A stretch of DNA of 64,000 bases from Gerris lacustris (lineage: Eukaryota; Arthropoda; Insecta; Hemiptera; Gerridae). Position numbers and translations under genes: made by a program. Shown here piece by piece: positions 22,357-32,970 of this stretch (position 1 is the stretch's first letter; each line of letters opens with the position of its first letter). The stretch is taken from the NCBI GenBank assembly GCA_951217055.1, contig OX578283.1, forward strand, positions 2,480,001 through 2,544,000. Direction: 5' to 3'. The notes under the pieces were generated by a model. That model was given only the letters and a program-made list of their open reading frames with translations, made no database searches and was not told the DNA's origin.

Positions 22357-22981
22357 TACTACGTTTTTATTAGCTCGCTTTCTTGTTTGTTTGTTTGTCC
22401 GGTACAAATCTGGCAATTGATTTCTAACTAACTTCCCGAATAGCTAGACATTTGAAACTTTTAGCATAGCTCAGAACACTATGACAATGCATTATTTTAA
22501 TACTTTTGGCCATCTTTCAGCAGAATTTATTTGGTTTTCAGCAAATTTTGCTGGTATGGAAAGTTAGTTCGGAAAAAATCCGCAAGTTATTTTATTTGTT
22601 TTACCATGTCCCAAATTTACGCAATCTTCATTTTGACGGGTCTCAAATTTGTGATAAATAAACATTGAATGACAGCAAAACAGGAAATATCGATTATATT
22701 ATTTATCGATTATATTATTTATATTATTTCAAATATATCGATGGCGAGCTTTAGATTTGGTGTAGGGGAGATCCGTTGTACAAAGTTTTGTCCTATTATA
22801 GGTTTAAGATCAGCTCTCTAGATGGTTGTCACTAATGTGAAGTAAATACATTCGGAACTATTTTTTTTTCACTAACATTATATATTACATAACAATAACA
22901 ATTATATCATCAACTATACATACGATTCAACAGAAAATTTAAATACATAGTATATAAAAAGTTCTTTTTATCTTGAAATTG
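22357..22981 (+). mobile_element. ACT-family element, copy D
   Basis: Full-length, starting TACTACGTTTTTATTAGC and ending TTCTTTTTATCTTGAAATT. Non-coding. Confidence 0.75.
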
Positions 22982-24032
22982 TTGTTAATTACTGTTGCAG
23001 TTATCCTTATGTTATAGTTATCACATTTTATGTTAATTAAAGTTAGTTATTTTCATGTAGTAACTCTGAATATAAAATACTTAAACTATTTACTTATACC
23101 AGCTGTAATTATACACTACTCTCTGTATACTTATAACAAATAGAGTTTCTAACTTAAAAAAGAAAACTGTATTGGATTTATTGTGTTAAATACTGATTGG
23201 AACACTTAAACTTAATTATAATCTAAATCTTTCTAGATTAATATTTATACTATAATCAATCAAGGGAAAACGTCTTACAGGATTATTTTTTTGTTGACGT
23301 ATTTACATTAAATTTATGAGAAATTTAGATAGCATTTACTTTTTGTCAAAAAGGAATTCGTTATATTTAAGGTTCGAGTTAGGATCAAGGATTATTCACT
23401 TTGAAAATTTTCCTCCTTGTCTAGTTGAAGAGATTAAACTTGGAGAAAATATTTTGTTGACATTTTCAGCTCAAAATCCAAGAAAAGCAAGAGAAATAGA
23501 GAGGTTTTAAAGCTCTCAAACATTCGACAGATTTTCCCTTGATGAAAATCCGATGGGTTGAGAAATTTACATTGGGACTAAAAAGGAATCGGGAGTGAAA
23601 AAGGATAATCCAAAGAGTAAATATTTCCTTGAGTTGTCAATTTGACGACTCTCTAAAGGTGGGAAGTTGTTGAAGTTGAACGCGAGGGAAGGAGCTAAAA
23701 GGTTTTTGGGGGAAGGTGTTACGCAGGGATCTACATCCTTCCCACCTCTATTTATCTTCTCTTTCCTCGTATTCACCTTCTTGTCAATGAAAACACTGAT
23801 TGGACTAATTAAAAGGCAAGAGTGTCATCTTAACTTAGAAATCCCTTTCCTCTCGTTTTATGTTACCTTTAAGGAATTAACGGAAAACTTTGCAGAGCAA
23901 GAATTGAGAATCAGGTTTTATAAGAGGAAATCAAATTCCTTTCGAAACTTCAATTGCTCCTGTGAAACAAATTTACCATTTCATTCAATAATTATTAACT
24001 TTGACAATACTAGGCATCGCGTGGCTCTATCA
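22982..24032. other. Region without a recognised gene
   Basis: A 143-codon ORF (23667-24098) runs into the element starting at 24033 and shows no domain. It is not called. Confidence 0.4.
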
Positions 24033-24744
24033 TTGAAGCGAGCGTATAGTAATAAATATGTATTGAATGTTGAAAAAATAGATTATCGTGAATCATGATG
24101 AGTTGATAGATAATGTGGTGTAGTAGTAGTACAGCGGCTATTAGTAAGGGAACCACCCCGCATTCTTACTATTCCTCTAACCACACATCTCCTTTTTAAT
24201 TATTATAAAATGTATCTCTTTGTTACAAACAAACTACTGCATGTATCAAATTGAAATTTTGCATGCCTGTTTCAGTTGAGCATTAGATGGTGTCTATGAA
24301 GTTTTATTAAAATAGTTTCGTTAGAACGTAAGATATCGGTAAAAATGTTGTTTTCTCTATTTTAAACGTTAATGCCCGCTTTAATAGTTTTAGCGATCTT
24401 TATTAATTCATAGCGGTGTCGCTGTTGGTTTTACTAAAAAATGTTAATTGAAAAAAATGTTCTTCTCATCGAATAGATGATGATAGAATCTTTTCCCGTC
24501 CTGAAATTCCAATTAAATTTTTGAACCTCTCGTTTACGCGAGCGTTGCGCGCGAACTCTTGGACGGATCACGCTGTCCATCAAACGTAGCCTGAGTATTA
24601 GTAAGAGGAACATGTATACTAAATTTCAACTAAATCGGTCAACTTTTACTCAAGTTATAGTCGGACACGTAAACGTTACTGACAGACAGACAGACAAGAT
24701 GCATAGTTTGTTGAATGTAAGAAGCTCGCTTACGCTCGCTTCAA
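24033..24744. mobile_element. 712-bp element with 14-bp perfect TIRs (HC)
   Basis: The ends are TTGAAGCGAGCGTA (24033-24046) and its inverse TACGCTCGCTTCAA (24731-24744). The interior shares the TTTAGCGATCTTTA... CGTTTACGCGAGCGTTGCGCG block with HA and HB and has a (GACA)n tract near 24687. A related start occurs inside HB copy 1 at about 14866. Non-coding. Confidence 0.65.
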
Positions 24745-25079
24745 TTAAATTAGTTGTTTATAAAAATGTTTTATTTATTAATTTATTTTTAACTAAAAAA
24801 TTTGAGGAATTTACTATTGTTAAAGGAAAAATTGAAAATTGTAAAATCATAAGGAATCAGTTTATTATAAAAATGCCACTTAAGTGAGTCATCACCAGTG
24901 ACTGGCAAAAAACAATCAAACCAATTATTATAACTTGAGGTTTATTTATCATAACTGTCTATACTAATATTTTTAAAAAAAAACACTTACTCATAGTAAT
25001 TACAAACTAACGAGAAATGTATAATTTGAAAATATTTATCAAAATTTGGACATAGAATTATATAATTTTTAATTTTTAA
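24745..25079. other. AT-rich spacer, nothing recognised
   Basis: Ends in the TTAA (25076-25079) that borders the piggyBac-like element. Confidence 0.5.
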
Positions 25080-25507
25080 CCCTTTCGTTCAGGTGTCCAG
25101 TATACTGGACATCATTTTCAGGACAAGTTTTAATCTACATTAAGTTATTTGTCTTTATTTTTATTTTACTTTTTGCCAACCTGATACCTTCTTTAGTGAT
25201 TTTAACTCATCAGTGTTAACAGAAATAATTGCAACTAACAGATAAACATAAGTGTTTTTCATCCCAACAACATGGCGTCCTGAAGGATGTATGTATGTTT
25301 CACTTTTTTGTTTTACATGTTCAATATTTCTTTTAAGCAGTAATTTTTTTGTAAAGATAAAAGTTAGAACTTGTTAAATAATGATTTTTAATCACAAAAA
25401 ATTATCACATTTAGCACATAATTTATCGTCAAAATTTGATGTCTAGTATACTGGACATTTGAACATTACGGTAATATTTGGTTTTGTAATATGTTCAAGA
25501 TCAGGTA

Positions 25508-25678
25508 ATGAATTCAGAAGGAGGTAATGATTTAGAACCTGAAAGTGAGTTTGATGAATTAGAAGGTTTTGTTGCAAATATTTCTTTTATAATTATCATT
25601 AAAGATTTGATTTTTAAAAAAATTCTTTACTTATTATTATTCTTGGGAGAGGTAGAAATTGTTTTCCATAATTTCTAA
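25508..25678 (+). pseudogene. Possible N-terminal scrap of a piggyBac-type transposase
   Basis: A 56-codon ORF starts with an acidic segment (MNSEGGNDLEPESEFDELEG) and then becomes hydrophobic, AT-rich and unrelated. Acidic N-termini are common in piggyBac transposases. The position, just inside the left piggyBac end, supports a leftover 5' coding piece before an internal deletion. No catalytic DDD domain is present. Weak evidence. Confidence 0.3.
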
Positions 25679-25699
25679 AATTAAAATTGAAATGTTAAT

Positions 25700-26085
25700 A
25701 GTAGTATGTTTTTGGTGATACTGGCCAGTCCAGTACTGGCCCATTTTTATATACGGGAAAATACTGGCCCAGCCTTAGCGTGGTGCGCATGCGCAGAACG
25801 ACGGCGCCACACGAGGGCAAGCTCGGGCCCGCCCGCGATGTGCGAATCGCCCCCCGCCCGCGCCCCGCGATGTCGATATCGCCCCCGCCCTCGACCCGCG
25901 ATGTAGGTATCGCCCCCCGCCCCCAGTTATATTTTTGAGCCTCTATACGAGGATTCTGGCCCAGATATGTCAGGGGATTCTAGCCCAGATCAGCACTAGC
26001 CCAATTTTATACACGGGAATTCTAGCCCAGATATGTCCGGGGTTTCTAGCCCAGATCAGTACTGGCCCAATTTTATATACGGGAG
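25700..26085 (+). repeat. Left terminal inverted repeat of the Polinton-like element
   Basis: 386 bp, strikingly GC- and CpG-rich in its middle (25780-25925) against an AT-rich background. It contains repeated CTGGCCCA/CTAGCCCA iterons spaced by ATATACGGGA and AGATATGTC. It has one more ~32-bp GC-rich unit than the right repeat. Short ORFs here are not genes. Confidence 0.9.
25784..25795. promoter_or_regulatory. NRF-1/Ewg-type palindrome in the left TIR
   Basis: TGCGCATGCGCA is the consensus NRF-1 (insect Erect wing) binding palindrome. The same site is at 34533-34544 in the right TIR, so each end carries a candidate activator site facing the cargo. Binding is inferred only from the motif. 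Confidence 0.4.
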
Positions 26086-26540
26086 GTTGTAATTTCATAT
26101 CGGAAGTCCGTTAATGATTTCAAACCTGTTTGCTATCCCTCTTATAAAAAATGGACTCCTATAATTAAGTCAACCTTGATCCTATCCTGTTTTATTTTGC
26201 ACCTGTTCCAAGTTAAAAACGGATGGGAGAATTAACTGATATTCCGATGACCCTCTCTAATCAGCTCTGAATACATTTTTTCATCCACCTGATCCCTTAT
26301 TTTATAGTAAAGGAAATAGACACAAAAGAATAAATTAATATAATAGAATGTGTTTATTTATACCTATAATTACATTCATAAATAATAAATTAATTACATT
26401 CTACATTTTAAATAAAATAAAATTTACTATAAAATATAATGCATATGTTAAAAAAAAAAAAAAATTATTTAAAAAAAATTAATAATCATTCTTTCGTTAC
26501 TTTTTTTTAAAGCATTATACAAAGTTCAATCACTTATACA
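26086..26540. other. AT-rich interval between left TIR and BIR gene
   Basis: Contains a fragment (GATTTCAAACCTGTTTGCTATC near 26117, split here only by single differences) related to the tandem repeats at 27.7-28.4 kb. AT runs with inverse AATAAA signals could end minus-strand transcripts. No gene seen. Confidence 0.45.
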
Positions 26541-27296
26541 CTAATTTTCGAAATTATTTAAGGGGCAGCTCGAAGAAGACCATGAGTGATGAGATGAAAT
26601 ATTATCACAATTTTCCCAGTCATTGATGAGGGTATTACAAAAAATACACCTTGTATATCCTGCATGCCAATGGGTCAGTCCAAATTCCACCATTTTCTCC
26701 GGGTCTGTATTTTGTACGGTCCAATTTCTAAAAGTCAAGAGTCTAGTGGTATAATCATGTAGACTTAAACTGTTGTCTTTACACCAGTAACTGAGTACCA
26801 TAGCTCTGGACACGGCTGATTTATTTTGACTGATATTATATTTCTTGATCAAACTGGTGATAGGAGGACATCTTAACTCATCCAACAGGTAAATTTGATG
26901 CGATGTATACAGTTGTTTTATATATGATCCTATGGCGAAACCTTTCATGAAAATGAAATCGTATCGCGAAAGGAAAATATCCACTAATTGATAGAGGAGA
27001 TTCTTCACATATTCTTGATTATATGTGCAAGGAGACCAGCGATAACGAATTTCGGGTAATCTGATCTGTTGTCCACTCGTAAAGGAATTTTGGTATACGA
27101 TTTTCAATTCGTTCACGTCTACTATGGCAATCTCACGTACATATTTGGTACCATGATAAAACTGAATATCCAATACGGCGGCGCAACTTTCACTCGTGCA
27201 GTTATTATTTTCGGTTGGAATAGAGTATGAAGACGACATGTTTCTTAAATAAACCCTTGACATAAACTGATTGCCTGTCCCTCCGTCTGTGACCAT
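26541..27296 (-). CDS. BIR-domain protein with a possible exonuclease-like N-terminus
   Basis: 251 codons, intact. The C-terminal region (about residues 185-245) has the full BIR signature: RLLTFRNW, a glycine before the zinc site, then C217-x2-C220-x6-W-x3-D-x5-H237-x6-C244. The spacing is exactly that of zinc-binding baculoviral IAP repeats, which in this family bind caspases or other partners and block cell death. The N-terminal part (about residues 40-170: DIQFYHGTKYVREIAIVD, FMKGFAIGSYI, DELRCPP) faintly recalls DnaQ/RNase H-fold nuclease-like proteins of arthropod virus-like elements. The second acidic residue of a DxE motif is Q here, so activity is doubtful. The ATG follows directly on the stop of the upstream ORF in the same frame (TAAATG). 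It lies inside the Polinton-like element. No RING domain follows. BIR confidence is high; N-terminal assignment is low. Confidence 0.75.
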   Translation of the reverse strand: MVTDGGTGNQFMSRVYLRNMSSSYSIPTENNNCTSESCAAVLDIQFYHGTKYVREIAIVDVNELKIVYQNSFTSGQQIRLPEIRYRWSPCTYNQEYVKNLLYQLVDIFLSRYDFIFMKGFAIGSYIKQLYTSHQIYLLDELRCPPITSLIKKYNISQNKSAVSRAMVLSYWCKDNSLSLHDYTTRLLTFRNWTVQNTDPEKMVEFGLTHWHAGYTRCIFCNTLINDWENCDNISSHHSWSSSSCPLNNFEN

Positions 27297-27755
27297 TTAT
27301 ACCACTCGATGGATCATTCCGTCAGAGGGTGTGTACTGTATGAGTCTGTCGTGTAGAATTAAACAGTAGGCACTTGTGATTGCGGGAAAATTCTCTCTCG
27401 CCGAAAACTCGAGACGTACGTCTACCGCAGACGATTTTATCACATCTCTTTGCTTACTGCAGTCGATCACTATTATCGGAGCCAATTTCTTAAACTCTTC
27501 CATGTTTAACAGTGGTTCTGAATTGTCCTTGTGGTAGTAGGAAACTTGAAATTGTGTATACATTTCGTACAGAAGAGAGTATCTGTTGTCATGGAAGACT
27601 ATAATTTTGAACTTATTTGGGACGGGTCTGTCACCTTTTTCGCCATTAAACGAAATAAAAAAGTGTTTACTATTTGAAGTAATTAAATTGATTTCAAACC
27701 TGTTTGTTATCCTGGACTCATCATTATTAAAGACTTTCATTTTGAACTTATTCAA
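27297..27755 (-). CDS. Structural-protein-like C-terminal fragment (candidate Polinton capsid remnant)
   Basis: 152 codons. The last ~60 residues contain PIIVIDCSKQRD, VDVRLEFSARENFPA and SAYCLILHDRLIQY, a block I associate with the C-terminal region of large virus-like structural proteins in arthropod genomes. That identification is from memory and unverified. The N-terminal ~84 residues also occur at 27941-28186 because of a 431-bp tandem duplication. The first ~20 codons derive from a short repeated unit, so the ORF start is probably not ancestral. It is far shorter than any complete major capsid protein, so I read it as a truncated remnant. It is adjacent and in frame with the BIR gene, separated only by one stop codon. 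Confidence 0.4.
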   Translation of the reverse strand: MNKFKMKVFNNDESRITNRFEINLITSNSKHFFISFNGEKGDRPVPNKFKIIVFHDNRYSLLYEMYTQFQVSYYHKDNSEPLLNMEEFKKLAPIIVIDCSKQRDVIKSSAVDVRLEFSARENFPAITSAYCLILHDRLIQYTPSDGMIHRVV

Positions 27756-28371
27756 TTAAAAAATAAGTATAAACTCAGTATAATCTCAGTCGGGGGCTTC
27801 CCCTTGATTTCATATCTGTTTGATATCATGGAGTTTTCATTATAAAGACTTCCATTTTGATTTTATTCAATTAAAAAATAAGCATAATCTCAGTCGGGAG
27901 CTTCCCCTTGATTTCAAACCTGTTTGTTACCTAAGATTAACAGTGGTTCTGAATTGTCCTTGTGGTAGTAGGAAACTTGAAATTGTGTATACATTTCGTA
28001 CAGAAGAGAGTATCTGTTGTCATGGAAGACTATAATTTTGAACTTATTTGGGACGGGTCTGTCACCTTTTTCGCCATTAAACGAAATAAAAAAGTGTTTA
28101 CTATTTGAAGTAATTAAATTGATTTCAAACCTGTTTGTTATCCTGGACTCATCATTATTAAAGACTTTCATTTTGAACTTATTCAATTAAAAAATAAGTA
28201 TAAACTCAGTATAATCTCAGTCGGGGGCTTCCCCTTGATTTCATATCTGTTTGATATCATGGAGTTTTCATTATAAAGACTTCCATTTTGATTTTATGCA
28301 ATTAAAAAATAAGCATAATCTCAGTCGGGAGCTTCCCCTTGATTTCAAACCTGTTTGTTACCTAAGATTAA
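27510..28371. repeat. 431-bp tandem duplication, two units
   Basis: 27510-27940 and 27941-28371 are almost identical. Each contains the 5' part of the structural-protein-like ORF and about 185 bp upstream. Within each unit a ~100-bp sub-repeat (GATTTCAAACCTGTTTGTTA / ATCTCAGTCGGGGGCTTCCC) is itself duplicated. The 90-codon ORF 27914-28186 is the duplicated, truncated copy of the ORF and not a separate gene. Confidence 0.9.
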
Positions 28372-28743
28372 TCACTTTTAGGTAATTGATCACTGTTAGG
28401 TGCCTGAGGTTGGGCAACTATCTCCTCCCCTCCATTGCAATTTTAACAGTATAAATCCATTGCATTTTTAGGATAAATAAATAGTTGAGTAGTATAAATA
28501 ACCAGTATAAAGTTGATCAGTATAAATAATTATTGAAATGGGAGTTAAAGTCTACGTTTTTAAAGTTTTGATTTGTGACACTCAGTCATATCACTACCCC
28601 ACAGTCAAAACTTTAAATGCAAAGACTGTAGATATTTTCAGAAAGAGAATAATTACATATCAATAAGTTTATATTTAATTATAAACATATATTTTATTAT
28701 GCTTAATTATAAACATGTATTTTATTATGTTTCATTAACGGTG
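28372..28743. other. AT-rich spacer before the satellite
   Basis: Includes ACTTTTAGGTAATTGATCAC and ACTGTTAGGTGCCTGAGG near 28373-28410, which resemble diverged satellite units. An imperfect inverted repeat around TACGTTTTTAAAGTTTTGA / TCAAAACTTTAAATGC lies at 28551-28622. Confidence 0.45.
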
Positions 28744-29740
28744 GGATTTGCCCTAAAAGTGTTCAATCTTAGGTACCTAAAAGTGTTCAATCTTAGGTAC
28801 CTAAAAGTGTTCATTCTTAGGTACCTAAAAGTGTTCATTCTTAGGTACCTAAAAGTGTTAATCTTAGGTACCTATCAGTGTTCAATCTTAGGTACCTAAA
28901 TGTGTTCAATCTTAGGTACCTAACAGTGTTCAATCTTAGGTACCTAAAAGTGTTCAATCTTAGGTACCTAAAAGTGTTCAATCTTAGGTACCCAACAGTG
29001 TTCAATCTTAGGTACCTAAAAGTGTTTATTCTTAGGTACCTAAAAGTGTTCAATCTTAGGTACCTAAATGTGTTCAATCTTAGGTATTTAGGTACCTAAA
29101 AGTGTTCAATCTTAGGTACCTAAAAGTGTTCAATCTTAGGTACCTAAAAGTGTTTAATCTTAGGTACCTAAAAGTGTTCAATCTTAGGTACCCAACAGTG
29201 TTCAATCTTAGGTACCCAACAGTGTTCAATCTTAGGTACCTAAAAGTGTTTATTCTTAGGTACCCAACAGTGTTCAATCTTAGGTACCTAAAAGTGTTCA
29301 ATCTTAGGTACCTAAATGTGTTCAATCTTAGGTACCTAAAAGTGTTCATTCTTAGGTACCTAAAAGTGTTCAATCTTAGGTATTTAGGTACCTAAAAGTG
29401 TTCAATCTTAGGTACCAAAAAGTGTTCAATCTTAGGTACCCAACAGTGTTCAATCTTAGGTACCCCAACAGTGTTCAATTACCCAACAGTGTTCAATCTT
29501 AGGTACCTAAAAGTGTTTATTCTTAGGTACCCAACAGTGTTCAATCTTAGGTACCTAAAAGTGTTCAATCTTAGGTACCTAAAAGTGTTTATTCTTAGGT
29601 ACCTAAATGTGTTCAATCTTAGGTACCTAAATGTGTTCAATCTTAGGTATTTAGGTACCTAAAAGTGTTCAATCTTAGGTACCCAACAGTGATCAATCTT
29701 AGGTACCTAAAAGTGTTCATTCTTAGGTACCCTTCAGTGT
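28744..29740. repeat. 24-bp satellite, about 41 units, inside the Polinton-like element
   Basis: The unit is AGGTACCTAAAAGTGTTCAA plus TCTT. Variants alternate AAAAGTG/CAACAGTG/AAATGTG and TTCAATC/TTCATTC/TTTATTC. The junction TAGGTATTTAGGTACC recurs at 29081, 29377 and 29644, about 12 units apart, indicating a higher-order repeat. Because 24 is divisible by 3 both strands stay open, producing spurious ORFs on both strands. Confidence 0.95.
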
Positions 29741-30346
29741 TGGCAGTCAGATTGGTCAACCTAAAGAAAAAAAAAATGTCACTACCCCTTGGTTACATTG
29801 TCTAATGGTTAGGTCTACTCCTCTTGCTTTATAATAAGCAATCATTATGTATACTGTTAAAAATACACTGGAGGGAAGGCTCACGACTGAGGATAACACT
29901 TATATAATATTATTTACTGATTTTTTAATTGAATGAGTTCAAAATGGAAGTATTTATTATGACAAGAGAATAAATTGGATAATAATAAATGTATATTAGA
30001 GGAAACAAATTGTAAACTGAGGCTTCCCCCCCCCCCTTGCTTTATGTACTACAGTGGGGTCTTTATTTGATTGTGCTTTTGTTAGATTATAAAGCTATTT
30101 GTATTTAAATGTAATTAAGATATGTAAAAACAATAAAACCCTGTGTAATGCGGTAGTAGGTAACATCAAGATTACAAGGCTCATCTAACAGGCTATGCGC
30201 CAAATCCAACACTTTTGTGTTCATTCGATGGTGTTTTCGCTACATGTGATAGGTGACAGTTAGTACTCCAATCTATACCGAAAGGGCGCTTAGTATGTAT
30301 GTAGCGATCGGCGAAGAATCACCTATTACCATCATTTTGTCACACA
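29741..30346 (+). other. Region upstream of the HTH gene
   Basis: Non-coding. A poly(C) run lies at 30027-30036. The likely promoter of the downstream gene would lie here, but no clear TATA box was found. Confidence 0.4.
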
Positions 30347-31959
30347 ATGTCTCGAAAGGTATACAAACGATTTTTATACTCCGAAGAAGATTTAAGAAAT
30401 TCATTGCAAGAAATAAAAAACGGGATGTCTTTAAATAAGGCATCAAAATTATTTTCAATACCTAAAAGCACACTACACAACAAAATAAATAATAAAGTGC
30501 CGTTGGAAAGAAAAATGGGACGTGAAACAAGCTTGACGAAGAGCGAAGAACGAGAAATGAAAAATAAGTTACTTCAAAAAATTAAACCAGGCTCATTGTT
30601 ACGTCCAAAAGATGTTAAAGATGCTATTAAAATGGTCCTTAGTGAATTTCCCAAGAAAAACGTATTTGCAAATAACAGCCCCGGAGCCAAATGGTTCAAA
30701 CTATATATTAAAAGACATCCGGATATACTAAAGAGGAGCACAGATGTTATTTCAAGAGATCATGTTACAGTAAACAAAATCAGTGAAAAAGAAATAATGG
30801 ATACTAAACCAATTGAATTTGTATCCAAACGTGTTAAACTCCATCATCCATTGGAAACAATGAAGTCGCATGGTAAACTAATTAATCATGATAAAGGGAA
30901 AAAAGGAGAGTCAGAAAAGGAATCGATCGCTGCTTCTTCTAAAGACATAAAGAGAGATGCAGGAGAACCAGCTCTACATATCGGGGACTCACATTCATCG
31001 CTCTTGGATAATGATATGGAGGCAGTAAGGAGATCGACCGTTGGCTCTTCTAAAGACATAGAGAGACATCCAGGAGAACCATGTCTACACATAGCGGACT
31101 CAGATTCATCGCTTTCGGATAATAATATGGAAAATGATATGGAGGCAGTAAGGAGATCGACCGTTGGCTCTTCTAAAGACATAGAGAGACATCCAGGAGA
31201 ACCATGTCTACACATAGCGGACTCAGATTCATCGCTTTCGGATAATAATATGGAAAATGAAATGGAGGCAGTAAGGAGATCGACCGTTGGCTCTTCTAAA
31301 GACATAGAGAGACATCCAGGAGAACCATGTCTACACATAGCGGACTCAGATTCATCGCTTTCGGATAATAATATGGAAAATGAAATGGAGGCAGTAAGGA
31401 GATCGACCGTTGGCTCTTCTAAAGACATAGAGAGACATCCAGGAGAACCATGTCTACACATAGCGGACTCAGATTCATCGCTTTCGGATAATAATATGGA
31501 AAATGAAATGGAGGCAGTAAGGAGATCGACCGTTGGCTCTTCTAAAGACATAGAGAGACATCCAGGAGAACCATGTCTACACATAGCGGACTCAGATTCA
31601 TCGCTTTCGGATAATGATATGGAAAATGATATGGAGGCAGTAAAATCAAGAAAGCCATATCTAAATAATAATTCTGATTTTTCCGAAAATGATGTGGGAA
31701 ATATATACTCAAACAAATATTTAAACCTTATTAATTCTACATATGACTATAAGTATAAAAAAGGTAGATATGATAACGCACTTAATCCAAATAGGTGTTT
31801 CGATCCCTCTGCAGGAAATGAATCATGTTTAAGCGATATTCTTAACATGATATACAGGCTTGAACTTTATTGGGATGATGAAGAAAAAACGGGCAACCTT
31901 CATACAAAAGAGGTGGAACATATAATTAATTCTTTAAGGAGTCTGGGTGTAATATATTA

Positions 31960-31960
<1 letters not shown>
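30347..31960 (+). CDS. Psq/CENP-B-type HTH protein with five 41-residue repeats
   Basis: 537 codons, single open frame from ATG 30347. Residues about 10-45 (YSEEDLRNSLQEIKNGMSLN, then IPKSTLHNKI) form a pipsqueak-type helix-turn-helix. Residues about 55-125 (RETSLTKSEEREMKNKLL, then PGAKWFKLYIKRHPDI) resemble the second, CENP-B/Tc5-type HTH of pogo-like transposases. The usual DDE domain is absent. It is replaced by acidic/serine-rich tandem repeats of 41 residues (31021-31635; SSKDIERHPGEPCLHIADSD) and a unique C-terminus (YRLELYWDDEEKTGN). DNA binding is inferred from the HTHs. The stop is followed at once by about 28 A residues, and the gene is intronless, which hints at retroposition. It lies within the Polinton-like element on the strand opposite the BIR gene. 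It could be a domesticated pogo-type N-terminus or an element-encoded regulator. Confidence 0.75.
31021..31635 (+). repeat. 123-bp coding repeats, five near-identical units
   Basis: Units start at 31021, 31144, 31267, 31390 and 31513, preceded by one diverged unit. Differences are one or two bases, so expansion is recent. The long antisense ORF (30886-31716) exists only because of these repeats. Confidence 0.95.
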
Positions 31961-31992
<32 letters not shown>

Positions 31993-32970
31993 TAAGTTAT
32001 TACTGACTGATATTATTAATTTCGTTATATAAATGTAATCACAGAATAAATTGTAAATCTTCCTATAATTTTTTATATTCTTCTTTATTTCAGAGTTTAT
32101 TATTGTACATTTGTTTTGTATAAATATAAAATTAAAATCTATTATTATTATTATTATTTTTATGTTCCATACTTCCCCTCTAACCTTTACACTTATTATA
32201 AAGAAGCTAAGGCTAGATATCGAAAATATATCGGAGGTGGATAGTAAGTGAAAGTAGCAGTTAATAAATAGTTTGTACTATCTTTACCAATAAATAATAG
32301 TTATGTAATTCCATCCGGAGACCTCCCAAAAAATATAATAAATTTAAGTAAAATTGATAAATAACGACTCTTAAAATTTGTCAAAACCATTTAAATAGAT
32401 TCTCTGGGGTCATACGCCAAATGACTCTGGGGTCATGCGCCAAGTGGTACGGGCCTGTGCTCTTCGAAATTGATTATTGTTTGCGGCCGTCGGATGGTAT
32501 AAAAAATAGAGTGACCGTGTTTGAACCCAGGACCTCTGGACTGGCAGAAAAAATAATAAGAATAAGAATATGTATTATGTTATTAAGACCAAACCTGTTT
32601 AGCGGTCTCGACCTTCAAGGCCCACAGCTGTTTAAACCAGTTCAATTAATACAGGTCTTCCATGTAGGCTAATAAAGTCTTGTTTTTTATCTCTACTCAA
32701 TTCTCAATTACAATTGAAACCATATATTTATTATTTTAACACCCAATACAATTAGTATAATAATATTATGGGATATTCAATATTTCGTTCAATACACAAA
32801 TAATCTTCTTAATTAATCTTACATTAAAATTTAGCTAAACATAGACATTTAATTTACTTTATTTTGACATTTAATTTTAAATAATTCTCCAAGTAATGTC
32901 CATTTGTAACTATAAGGAGCTGGTGGAACCAGTGCCGGATTTACGGTCTTAGGGGGGTCTTTTTTTAAAC
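31961..32970. other. 3' region of the HTH gene and AT-rich spacer
   Basis: Starts with poly(A) (31963-31990). AATAAA at about 32045 could be a polyadenylation signal. CCGTGTTTGAACCCAGGAC near 32516 is a minus-strand B-box-like sequence. No gene recognised. Confidence 0.4.

Noticed and set aside
23667..24098. 143-codon ORF as a gene
   Set aside because: No domain, runs into a TIR-bounded repeat, and openness is plausible by chance.
25706..25906. ORF with a signal-peptide-like start (also at 34422-34622)
   Set aside because: Lies wholly in the TIR of the Polinton-like element; identical in both TIRs and arginine/proline content follows the GC-rich repeat.
26541..27755. One continuous protein across the TAA between the two minus-strand ORFs
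   Set aside because: An in-frame stop followed directly by ATG is present; no sequence evidence for readthrough.
28699..29662. Several 60-97-codon ORFs on both strands
   Set aside because: They are the 24-bp satellite read in frame; no non-repetitive sequence.
30886..31716. 276-codon minus-strand ORF
   Set aside because: Antisense of the 123-bp coding repeats of the HTH gene; its extent follows the repeat and it has no domain.
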